Shown: piece by piece, positions 6,890-13,683 of the stretch
Layout: each line of letters starts with the position of its first letter
Numbering within the stretch: the first letter of the stretch is position 1
Origin: Microbacterium maritypicum MF109
GTDB taxonomy: Bacteria > Actinomycetota > Actinomycetes > Actinomycetales > Microbacteriaceae
NCBI RefSeq assembly: GCF_000455825.1
Contig: NZ_ATAO01000250.1
Location: 1-64,000, forward strand
Length of the DNA stretch: 64,000 bases
Reading direction: 5' to 3'
Translations under genes and position numbers: made by a program
The notes under the pieces: model-generated
The model's database searches: none
What the model was told of the DNA's origin: nothing
What the model saw: the letters and a program-made list of their open reading frames with translations, nothing else

Positions 6890-6960
6890 GCCTTCGACGG
6901 TACGCGCTCAGCGACCGTGGAGGGAGGTACTGGCGGTACCGGTGACCGATCCGCGACGCC

Positions 6961-7434
6961 TCACAGTGCCGCGGTCACCCCGGGCAGCAGCTTGCCGAGG
7001 ATCGCCCCCAACTGTTCGCGCTCCTGTGCGGTGAGCGGATCGAGCACGAGCTCCCGCACCTGCTCGACGTGCACGGGGGCGGCCGTGCGCAGCATCTCCC
7101 GTCCGGCCGGAGTCAGTGCGGCCGAGAGGGTGCGCTTGTCGGACCCGCACGAGGTGCGGGTGACCCAGCCGCGTTCCTCGAGAGAATCCAGAGCGTGGCT
7201 CAGGCGGGATCGGCTGAGGCCGGCGATGCGGGCGAGCTCGGTCATGGTGACGGCGCTCTCACCCTGACCTGCCAGGGTGACGAGGATCGCGTATCGGGCG
7301 TGGTTGAGCCCGACCTCTTCCTTCAGCGTGCGATCGAGCACCTGCGGCAGCAGCTGGACGAACCGGATGACGGGGAGCCAGGTCTCCATCTCGGTGTCGT
7401 CGAGGCGACGCGGATGCTGCTGCTCCGCCGTCAT
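6961..7434 (-). CDS. MarR family transcriptional regulator
   Basis: A 157-residue winged-helix regulator of standard MarR length. The DNA-binding part is at about 50-115 (MTELARIAGLSRSRLSHALDSL, then the wing with GSDKRTLSAALTPAG). Flanking helices form the dimer interface. I chose ATG 7434 because AGGAGG sits 7 bases before it; a longer frame to 7476 would run into the ribA stop. It follows ribA on the same strand with a 38-base gap, so the two may be cotranscribed. Ligand and targets are unknown. Confidence 0.9.
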   Translation of the reverse strand: MTAEQQHPRRLDDTEMETWLPVIRFVQLLPQVLDRTLKEEVGLNHARYAILVTLAGQGESAVTMTELARIAGLSRSRLSHALDSLEERGWVTRTSCGSDKRTLSAALTPAGREMLRTAAPVHVEQVRELVLDPLTAQEREQLGAILGKLLPGVTAAL

Positions 7435-7472
7435 GCTGTCCTCCTGGGTGTCACTCGGGTATCCCGCGGGTG

Positions 7473-8132
7473 TCACGCTGCCGACAGGTCGAGCGTGTGC
7501 GCCGTGTGGTCGCGCTTCGCCTGCAGGTAGCGGGTGTTCGCTTCGGACAGGTGCACCTCGGTGCGCACGCGTTCGGTGACGCGGATGCCGAGCGCTTCGA
7601 GCTGCACGGCCTTGTCGGGGTTGTTGCTCAGCAGGCGGATGCCGTCGACGCCCAGCGCGTTCAGCATCTGGGCGGCCACCGTGTAGTCGCGCTCATCTTC
7701 GCCGTGGCCCAGGGCGACGTTCGCCTCGTACGTGTCGAGGCCCGCGTCCTGCAACGCGTAGGCGTCGAGCTTGGCGTACAGGCCGATGCCCCGGCCCTCC
7801 TGGCGGAGGTAGAGCAGGAACCCGCCTTCGTCGGCGATGCGCTCGACGGCTTCGCGCAGCTGGGGGCCGCAGTCGCAGCGCTCGGAGCCGAACACGTCGC
7901 CGGTGAGGCATTCGCTGTGCGGACGGACGAGCGGTGCGTCCCCGCCGTCTATCGCGCGTTCGAGTGCGGCGCGCCAGTCGCCGAGCCCGAGCAGCAGGTG
8001 CTCGCGGCCGTCGACGAGGCCGTCGAAGGTGACCACGTCGGCGGTCGTGGAGAAGCCGTCGCCGAAGCGCAGCGGCACGCGGACGCGAGTGCGTTCCGTG
8101 GCGACCGGAGCGACGGTTGAAGTTTCAATCAT
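7473..8132 (-). CDS. ribA: GTP cyclohydrolase II
   Basis: A 219-residue stand-alone RibA. It converts GTP to 2,5-diamino-6-ribosylamino-4(3H)-pyrimidinone 5'-phosphate, formate and pyrophosphate, the first riboflavin step. The zinc ligands are the three cysteines of HSECLTGDVFGSERCDCG, and the GTP-site motif is LRQEGRGIGLYAKLDAY. Many actinobacteria encode RibA fused to RibB; here the RibB domain is absent and no other rib gene is nearby. I looked for an FMN riboswitch in the 129-base divergent spacer and do not see its conserved core. Confidence 0.93.
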   Translation of the reverse strand: MIETSTVAPVATERTRVRVPLRFGDGFSTTADVVTFDGLVDGREHLLLGLGDWRAALERAIDGGDAPLVRPHSECLTGDVFGSERCDCGPQLREAVERIADEGGFLLYLRQEGRGIGLYAKLDAYALQDAGLDTYEANVALGHGEDERDYTVAAQMLNALGVDGIRLLSNNPDKAVQLEALGIRVTERVRTEVHLSEANTRYLQAKRDHTAHTLDLSAA

Positions 8133-8224
8133 GTCGGGTGCAACGCGGCGTTCGGCGGACTATTCCCGGATCCCAGGATTTCGGAGGGGCTCCGTCAGAA
8201 CCTCCCATCCGCGAGGGATTCGGT

Positions 8225-8240
8225 GTGGACTGGAGTCCAC
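8225..8240. promoter_or_regulatory. 16-bp palindrome before the alcohol dehydrogenase
   Basis: GTGGACT-GG-AGTCCAC is a perfect dyad 21 bases upstream of the dehydrogenase start and 92 bases from the divergent ribA start. The position suits a repressor operator over the dehydrogenase promoter. No cognate regulator is identified; the MarR gene downstream of ribA is a candidate. Confidence 0.45.
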
Positions 8241-8261
8241 GCGACAGAAGGAGCAACACGA

Positions 8262-9281
8262 ATGCGCGGAGTAGTCATGCACGCCCCCGGAGACGTCCGG
8301 GTCGAAGAGCGCGAGAAGCCCACCATCTCCCGGCCGACCGATGCGGTGATCCGCATCGCCGCGACCTGCATCTGCGGCTCGGACCTGTGGCCCTACCGCG
8401 GTGCCAACGACGTCGACCACGCGCCGATGGGGCACGAGTATGTCGGCGTGGTCGAGGAGATCGGCACCGAAGTGCAGACGCTGCGGGTCGGCGACTTCGT
8501 CGTCGGATCCTTCATGGCGTCGGACAACACGTGCGAGATCTGTCAGGCGGGGTACCAGTCCCGCTGCGTGCACGTGGTGCCGATGGGGCGCTACGGCACG
8601 CAGGCCGAGTACTCGCTCGTCCCGCACGCCGACGGCACGCTGGTCGTCACGCCCGGCCGGCCCGACGCCGATCTGATCCCCTCACTGCTCGCCGCGTCCG
8701 ACGTCCTCGGCACGGGATGGTTCGCAGCCGTGGCCGCCGAGGTCGGACCGGGGAAGACCGTCGCCGTGGTCGGCGACGGCGCGGTCGGGCTCCTCGGGAT
8801 CCTCGCCGCACGGGAGCTCGGTGCCGAGCGCATCATCGCGATGAGCCGGCACGCCGATCGGCAGGCGCTGGCGCGCGAGTTCGGCGCGACCGACATCGTC
8901 TCCGAACGCGGGGATGAGGGAGTGGCCCGCATCAAGGAACTCACGAACGGTCTCGGTGCGCATTCGGTGATCGAGGCCGTCGGCACCCAGGAGTCGATGA
9001 TGCAGGCGATCCGCTCCACCCGCCCCGGTGGCCACGTCGGCTTCGTCGGCGTCTCTCACGACGTGGCGCTGCCCGGCGAGGAGCTGTTCTACTCCGGCGT
9101 GCACCTGCACGGCGGACCCGCGCCCGTGCGCCGCTTCCTCCCCGAGCTGATCCAGCTCATCTGGGACCGGAAGATCGACCCGGGCAAGGTGTTCGACCTC
9201 ACCCTTCCGCTCGAAGAAGCCGCCGAGGGCTATCGGGCCATGGACGAGCGCCGCGCCACGAAGGTGCTGCTCACGGTGTGA
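8262..9281 (+). CDS. Zinc-dependent alcohol dehydrogenase (MDR family)
   Basis: A 339-residue medium-chain dehydrogenase. The catalytic zinc site is suggested by CICGSDLWPY near residue 38 and GHEYVGVVEEIGTEV near 60. The structural-zinc loop is reduced (CEICQAGYQSRC keeps only three cysteines). The Rossmann motif is VAVVGDGAVGLLGILAA at about 165. Substrate is unknown; the wording of the family covers primary or secondary alcohols with NAD(P). ATG 8262 is preceded by AAGGAG; the longer frame upstream has no such site. The last 11 bases overlap the convergent EamA gene. Confidence 0.92.
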   Translation: MRGVVMHAPGDVRVEEREKPTISRPTDAVIRIAATCICGSDLWPYRGANDVDHAPMGHEYVGVVEEIGTEVQTLRVGDFVVGSFMASDNTCEICQAGYQSRCVHVVPMGRYGTQAEYSLVPHADGTLVVTPGRPDADLIPSLLAASDVLGTGWFAAVAAEVGPGKTVAVVGDGAVGLLGILAARELGAERIIAMSRHADRQALAREFGATDIVSERGDEGVARIKELTNGLGAHSVIEAVGTQESMMQAIRSTRPGGHVGFVGVSHDVALPGEELFYSGVHLHGGPAPVRRFLPELIQLIWDRKIDPGKVFDLTLPLEEAAEGYRAMDERRATKVLLTV

Positions 9282-10263
9282 CCTCGCGGCGGGCGGAGAT
9301 CTCCGTGTCGGGCGGAGATTCGACAGGAGATTCTCCGCCCATGGCGTGGTTCTCCTCCCGAGCCTGCGGCGATGTGTGTGGCTGTGCCCTGCGCCGCACG
9401 ATCCTCAACTCGCTCGCGAGGATGCCGAGCACGACGAGCGCTCCGCCCACGAGCGCGGTGGCGGGCAGGCGTTCACCGGCGATGCGTCCGATGACTCCTG
9501 CCCACACCGGTTCCCCGGCGTAGATGATGGTCGCGCGGGTGGGGGAGACCGACTTCTGGGCCCAGTTCATCGTCAACTGGATCAGGCAGCTCGCCGCTCC
9601 CAGGCCGACCGCACAGCCGACCCAGATCCACGAGAACTCCGGCACGCCTTCGCCGACCACCGGCATCGTGAGCAGTCCCAGCACTCCCGCGGTGAGCAGC
9701 TGCACCACGGTGATGCGTCCGAGGTCGATCTTCCCGGCGAAGAGGCTGATCAGGATGATCTCGGCGGCGATCGGCAGCGTGCTGATCATGGTCGCGATCT
9801 CGCCCGCGCCGAGAGTCAGCGCGAAGGCATCGGGGCCGGCGATGAACAGCAGCCCGACGAAGGCCAGACCCGCCCCGACGAACGCCATGGCGGGCGGGCG
9901 CTTGCGGAACACGGCCCACTGCGCCAGCGGCACCAGCGGCACGTACATCGCGGTGATGAAGGCCGAGGTGCTGCTGTCGATGGTCTGCAGCCCCAGCGTC
10001 TGGAGGCCGTAGCCGAGGTAGATCATCACCCCGATCGCGACGCCCGCGCCGACATCGCGCCAGCGGATGCCGCGCAGCACGCGTCGGAAGATCACGACGC
10101 TGATCAGTCCCGCGATGAGGAACCGGATGCCGACGAAGAACCAGGGTCCGGAGTGCTCGATCGCCCAATGCACGAGCAGGAACGTGCCGCCCCAGACGGC
10201 GGTGATCGCGATGAGCGCGGCTTCCTGCGGTCGGAACCGCATCCAGCGGAGACGAGAGGGCAT
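9271..10263 (-). CDS. EamA/DMT family transporter
   Basis: A 330-residue ten-helix membrane transporter with two EamA halves (about 15-145 and 155-285). The typical first-helix signature ITAVWGGTFLLVHWAIEHSG is present. Family members export amino acids or other metabolites; the substrate is unknown. The last about 45 residues after the tenth helix are hydrophilic and unlike the family. They are encoded partly by copy A of the 69-base repeated element described at 9291, so the tail may have been acquired when the element landed at the gene end. The stop overlaps the convergent dehydrogenase by 11 bases. Confidence 0.9.
   Translation of the reverse strand: MPSRLRWMRFRPQEAALIAITAVWGGTFLLVHWAIEHSGPWFFVGIRFLIAGLISVVIFRRVLRGIRWRDVGAGVAIGVMIYLGYGLQTLGLQTIDSSTSAFITAMYVPLVPLAQWAVFRKRPPAMAFVGAGLAFVGLLFIAGPDAFALTLGAGEIATMISTLPIAAEIILISLFAGKIDLGRITVVQLLTAGVLGLLTMPVVGEGVPEFSWIWVGCAVGLGAASCLIQLTMNWAQKSVSPTRATIIYAGEPVWAGVIGRIAGERLPATALVGGALVVLGILASELRIVRRRAQPHTSPQAREENHAMGGESPVESPPDTEISARREVTP
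9291..9359 (+). repeat. Copy A of a 69-base symmetric heptamer element
   Basis: GGGCGGA (9291-9297), 12 bases, GGGCGGA (9310-9316), 17 bases, TCCGCCC (9334-9340), 12 bases, TCCTCCC (9353-9359). The same layout recurs without gaps at 45529 and 46546. This copy starts 9 bases past the stop of the + strand dehydrogenase and lies inside the antisense EamA tail. It can fold as two nested hairpins in either strand. Confidence 0.75.
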
Positions 10264-10382
10264 CGTTGGCCCTTTCTCGACGTTGCCGGATCGAGCCTAG
10301 TGCGCCGGACCCGTCGCTCGGATCGTGACGGAAGAAGACGATGGCGCACCGGACGCCGCCGCCGACTCGGTAGCCTCGCAGC

Positions 10383-11222
10383 ATGAGCGACTTCGTGAGT
10401 GCCGTCGAACTGAACGACCTGCTGACCCGGGGTGCACCGGTGCGCGTGATCGACGTGCGGTGGCGCCTGGATCGTCCGGAGGCCGGGCACGACGACTACC
10501 TCACCGGGCACATCCCGGGCGCCGTGTTCGCCGCGCTCGACACCGAGCTCTCCACCCATGGCGAGCCGTCGGAGGGACGGCACCCGTTGCCGTCGACGGC
10601 CACCCTCCAGGACGCGGCGCGTCGGTGGGGCGTGCGTGCGGGCGACACGGTGGTCGCCTACGACGACTTCAAGGGGATCGCGGCCGCCCGTGCCTGGTGG
10701 CTGCTGCGTCAGGCCGGCGTCGATGTGCGGGTGCTCGCCGGCGGCATCCGCGGGTGGAAGGATGAGGGCTTCGCCGTCGCGACCGATGATGTGGCGCCGG
10801 ATCGTGGCGATGTCGTCCTCACGGAGATCGGTGCGGATGCGCTGACGATCGACGAGGCCGCCGCGTTCCCGGCATCCGGTGTCCTGGTGGATGTGCGGGC
10901 CCCCGAACGCTACCGCGGCGAGACCGAGCCGCTCGATCCCGCGGCAGGACACATCCCCGGCGCACGCAACCTGCCCACCCTGCTGCATCTGGACGCCACA
11001 GGCCGCATCCTCGACCGGGAGACCGTGCTGGCGAACTTCGCCGAGATCGGCGTCACGCCGGGCACGGCCGTCGCGGCATACTGCGGTTCCGGCGTGACGG
11101 CCGCGCACACCGCCCTGGTCCTGCATGAGGTCGGCATCGAGGCGAAGGTCTTCCCCGGGTCGTGGAGCCAGTGGTCGAACACCCCTGGCCGGCCGGTCGC
11201 GACCGGAGATCAGCCTGGCTGA
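10383..11222 (+). CDS. Thiosulfate/3-mercaptopyruvate sulfurtransferase
   Basis: A 279-residue tandem rhodanese. The inactive N-terminal domain is at about 8-125 (VIDVRWRLDRP, TGHIPGAVFA) and the active domain at about 150-270 (LVDVRAPERYRGE, AGHIPGARNLP). The persulfide cysteine is Cys234 in YCGSGVTAAH; CGSGVT is the mercaptopyruvate-type loop. It moves sulfane sulfur from thiosulfate or 3-mercaptopyruvate to cyanide or a thiol. TAGCCT (10371-10376) lies 6 bases before ATG 10383 with no ribosome site, so transcription is probably leaderless. It overlaps the convergent XRE gene by 13 bases. Confidence 0.93.
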   Translation: MSDFVSAVELNDLLTRGAPVRVIDVRWRLDRPEAGHDDYLTGHIPGAVFAALDTELSTHGEPSEGRHPLPSTATLQDAARRWGVRAGDTVVAYDDFKGIAAARAWWLLRQAGVDVRVLAGGIRGWKDEGFAVATDDVAPDRGDVVLTEIGADALTIDEAAAFPASGVLVDVRAPERYRGETEPLDPAAGHIPGARNLPTLLHLDATGRILDRETVLANFAEIGVTPGTAVAAYCGSGVTAAHTALVLHEVGIEAKVFPGSWSQWSNTPGRPVATGDQPG

Positions 11223-12133
11223 TCCTCCCGGGGGCCATAGCCCCAGTGCAGTCCGAGGGCGCCGGGGCCGAAAGCCCGGCGCACCAGATGCACCGACGTT
11301 CCCCGGGGCGGCGGCAGCGGCGTCATGATGACGCCGTCCGGTGTCTCGAGGTGCTCCTCGCACCAGTCAGGGATCGCGTCTGGATGGAAGCGTGTCCACA
11401 CCAGCAGCTCTCTGGCCTTCTGCGCCAGGGCGTGGCCGGTGTCGCGCGTCGCGGGGTAGTCGGGCGGGTACTCCACCGACCACTCCACCATCGCCGTCTC
11501 CGGCGCGGTCAGCGGCACATCGAGCTCGAACAGCACCCCGTGCACCTCGCCGTCGGGGTGGGAATAGCGCGCGGCGATCCGGCCCCCTGCCACCGCCTTC
11601 AGCAGAGGTGCGGGGGTGCGCACCCCGCGGGTGATCTCGAGGAAGGGGATCGCCGTGATCGTGCCGACCGTGGACTGCACGATGCTGCGCGTGATGCTGA
11701 ATGCGACGTTGCCGTCCGCGCCGACATCGGTCACCGAATGCGTCGTGAGCTCGCGGGAGGTGTCGGGGTAGGAGGCGCCGAGCGCGCGGAAGGCGTCGAT
11801 CACCGCCAACTCGAGCTCTTCCTCGTCGATCGGGAACTGGTTGGGTCCGAGCGGACCTGTGCGGTTCGTCGATCGGAGCAGTCTGCTCAGCGCCCCCGTG
11901 TCGAGTCCGAGGAGTTCCTCGATGTCGCTGAGCGCGGCGAGCGACTGCGCCCCCTCCGGCCGTCGCGCGCCGGATCGCCAGTAGCTCAGCGTGGCCATCG
12001 ACACGCGGTTCCCGCGCGCCTTGAGCTGACGCTGCAGCCACGACAGCGTCACCGGCTTCGCGTTTATCGCGTCGCGCAGGGCGTTCGCGAAGTCATCGGG
12101 TTCGGCTCTGCGCGCGTCATCTTCGAAACTCAT
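11210..12133 (-). CDS. Helix-turn-helix protein with C-terminal domain of unknown function
   Basis: A 307-residue protein. Residues about 12-75 look like an XRE-type DNA-binding domain (LSWLQRQLKARGNRVSMATL, then SYWRSGARRPEGAQSLAALS). The remaining about 220 residues are a soluble domain I do not recognise, with predicted beta structure and no membrane segment. The start is ATG 12133, preceded by GGAGGGG; an upstream in-frame ATG near 12190 lacks a ribosome site. It is probably a transcription factor, but ligand and targets are unknown. Confidence 0.8.
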   Translation of the reverse strand: MSFEDDARRAEPDDFANALRDAINAKPVTLSWLQRQLKARGNRVSMATLSYWRSGARRPEGAQSLAALSDIEELLGLDTGALSRLLRSTNRTGPLGPNQFPIDEEELELAVIDAFRALGASYPDTSRELTTHSVTDVGADGNVAFSITRSIVQSTVGTITAIPFLEITRGVRTPAPLLKAVAGGRIAARYSHPDGEVHGVLFELDVPLTAPETAMVEWSVEYPPDYPATRDTGHALAQKARELLVWTRFHPDAIPDWCEEHLETPDGVIMTPLPPPRGTSVHLVRRAFGPGALGLHWGYGPREDQPG

Positions 12134-12306
12134 CACAGATCCCCTCCGGTATGTGAAGATCAGCGCCTTAGAGTGAGCATACGACCGCACGCGCGTACCT
12201 CAGGGGACCGGGTGGGCATGTGGGGTCACTTGGCCGTCTTCGCAGGCAGGGTGCCCGACCCTGCGATCACCGGCCTGACGCAGTGATGCCCCCCTTGCTG
12301 CGTATG

Positions 12307-12353
12307 TCGTGAAGCCCGGCAATCGATCTGGGGAGATCAGCCGGGCTTCACGA
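12307..12353. other. Nested inverted repeat in a divergent spacer
   Basis: Bases 12307-12320 (TCGTGAAGCCCGGC) pair perfectly with 12340-12353, and the 19-base loop holds a second stem, GATCT-GGGG-AGATC. It lies in the 305-base gap 12134-12438 between divergent genes, where no terminator is expected. A TAGACT -10 (12401-12406) follows for the downstream gene, with a 32-base leader containing GGAGG. I see no gene in this gap. Confidence 0.6.
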
Positions 12354-12438
12354 ATCCTCCCTCCGCAGGGCTCCCGGCGTTGCGGCTCCGCCGCCCCGCG
12401 TAGACTGGGAGCAACACCCCGGAGGACTCTGGACCGTC

Positions 12439-13089
12439 ATGTCTGCCCCTGCTCGCGCATTCACCATGCGCCACGTGCAATTGCTGCGCGCCCTGTTCGC
12501 CGCAGTCGCTGCACTGATGATCACGTTCTCGTCTGATCACTCCGCCGCCGTCGGCCTGTCCGTGTTCAGCGGCTTCGTCTTCATCACCGCTCTCGTCCAG
12601 GTGCTCGCCGCCTGGCTGGTGCTCCCCGCCGGCTCACGCTGGTCGTACGTCCTGCTCGCCGCGGTCGGCGTCGTCGCCGGCATGGTGAGCGGAATCCCGG
12701 TGTGGCGTTCCGACGACCTGTTCTTCATCATCGTCTCCTCCTGGGCCATCGTCAGCGGCGGCATCGAGCTGCTCGCCGGCATCCGCTCCCGGCGCACCGG
12801 CGGCATGCTGTCGCGCGATGCGATCACCGTCGGGGGCCTGGGTGTTCTGCTCGGCGTGGCCCTGCTGCTGATCCCGGCCGGGTTCCTGCAGGAGTACACG
12901 ATCGACAAGGCCGGCACGTTCGTCCTCTCCGGGATCATCCTCGGCGTCGGCATGTTCGGCGGCTATGCGGCGATCGTCGCGGTCTTCCTCGGCATCGCCG
13001 GCCTCACGCCGAAGCAGGTCGATGCCGTCGCCACGGTGTCCGAATCGAACGACAGCGCCGCCCCCGCGGAGCATGGAGGAGAGCGATGA
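12439..13089 (+). CDS. HdeD-like (DUF308) membrane protein
   Basis: A 216-residue protein with six predicted membrane segments between about residues 12 and 185, arranged as DUF308-type repeats (for example FFIIVSSWAIVSGGIELLAG). The C-terminal 25 residues are hydrophilic. HdeD-like proteins are linked to acid or envelope stress in enterobacteria, but in actinobacteria the role is unknown. The stop overlaps the next start by 4 bases (ATGA), so the pair is probably cotranslated. Confidence 0.82.
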   Translation: MSAPARAFTMRHVQLLRALFAAVAALMITFSSDHSAAVGLSVFSGFVFITALVQVLAAWLVLPAGSRWSYVLLAAVGVVAGMVSGIPVWRSDDLFFIIVSSWAIVSGGIELLAGIRSRRTGGMLSRDAITVGGLGVLLGVALLLIPAGFLQEYTIDKAGTFVLSGIILGVGMFGGYAAIVAVFLGIAGLTPKQVDAVATVSESNDSAAPAEHGGER

Positions 13090-13442
13090 GCGACGAGAAG
13101 CCCACCCGCCGGGACATTCTGCGGCCCCTGCACCTGCTCCTCATCGCGCTCGGCTGCGGCGTCTTCGCCATGGTCGTCACCCTGGTCTCGACCGGAGCCT
13201 TCACCGCACGCGTGAACGCGTCGATCGCCGACGGCACCTACGACGGGCTGACCCCGATCGCGCTGGGGCTCGTCGTCGGCGGTGGGGCGTTCATCGTGAC
13301 GCTGCTGATCCTGGCGATGCTCATCCTCGCCGTCGATCCGTCCGACGTCACCAAGACGATCGATCGTCCGGTGCTGTACGACCCGGAGCCCGACGGGGAG
13401 AGCCCTGACTCCGAGGCTTCCGGCCGCCCGGCGTCCTCCTGA
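13086..13442 (+). CDS. Small two-helix membrane protein, actinobacterial hypothetical
   Basis: A 118-residue protein with two membrane segments at about 14-38 (LLLIALGCGVFAMVVTLV) and about 60-85 (IALGLVVGGGAFIVTLLILA), followed by an acidic Pro/Ser/Glu tail. I do not recognise a family function. The overlap with the DUF308 gene suggests the two products work together in the membrane. Confidence 0.8.
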   Translation: MSDEKPTRRDILRPLHLLLIALGCGVFAMVVTLVSTGAFTARVNASIADGTYDGLTPIALGLVVGGGAFIVTLLILAMLILAVDPSDVTKTIDRPVLYDPEPDGESPDSEASGRPASS

Positions 13443-13535
13443 CGCGCTCCGCAGGAGCGGTAGATCTGCTCGTCGACGGGACCCTCTAACATCCGATTAA
13501 AGAGCGCGTCAGGCGTTCTGAATTGCGCGGATCTC

Positions 13536-13598
13536 GGGTACTTTCGGCGTACCCTCTGGACAATCGTCTCTAGACATCCGATGTCTCGTGTCGGACAC
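13536..13598. promoter_or_regulatory. Three dyads upstream of the GH95 gene
   Basis: GGGTAC-7-GTACCC (13536-13554), AGACAT-CCG-ATGTCT (13572-13586) and GTGTC-G-GACAC (13588-13598) lie within 63 bases, 86-150 bases before the GH95 start. The motif ACATCCGAT of the second dyad also occurs near 13489. Such clusters are usual for sugar-responsive repressors, but no regulator gene adjoins. Confidence 0.45.
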
Positions 13599-13683
13599 TG
13601 ACTTCTGACGCGCCCCGCATCCACGACCGGTTGCGAGACCGCACGGCCCCAGATGATCAACGATGCTCCGGAGGTTTGCTGTG

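Noticed and set aside
7435..7476. Longer N-terminus of the MarR protein starting at 7476.
   Set aside because: It would overlap the ribA stop, and the AGGAGG site fits only the start at 7434.
8133..8261. FMN riboswitch upstream of ribA.
   Set aside because: The spacer to the divergent gene is only 129 bases and the conserved RFN core is not visible.
9271..11222. Convergent overlaps of 11 bases (9271-9281) and 13 bases (11210-11222) as errors in gene calls.
   Set aside because: Both partners in each overlap keep complete family domains, and such short convergent overlaps are common in compact genomes.
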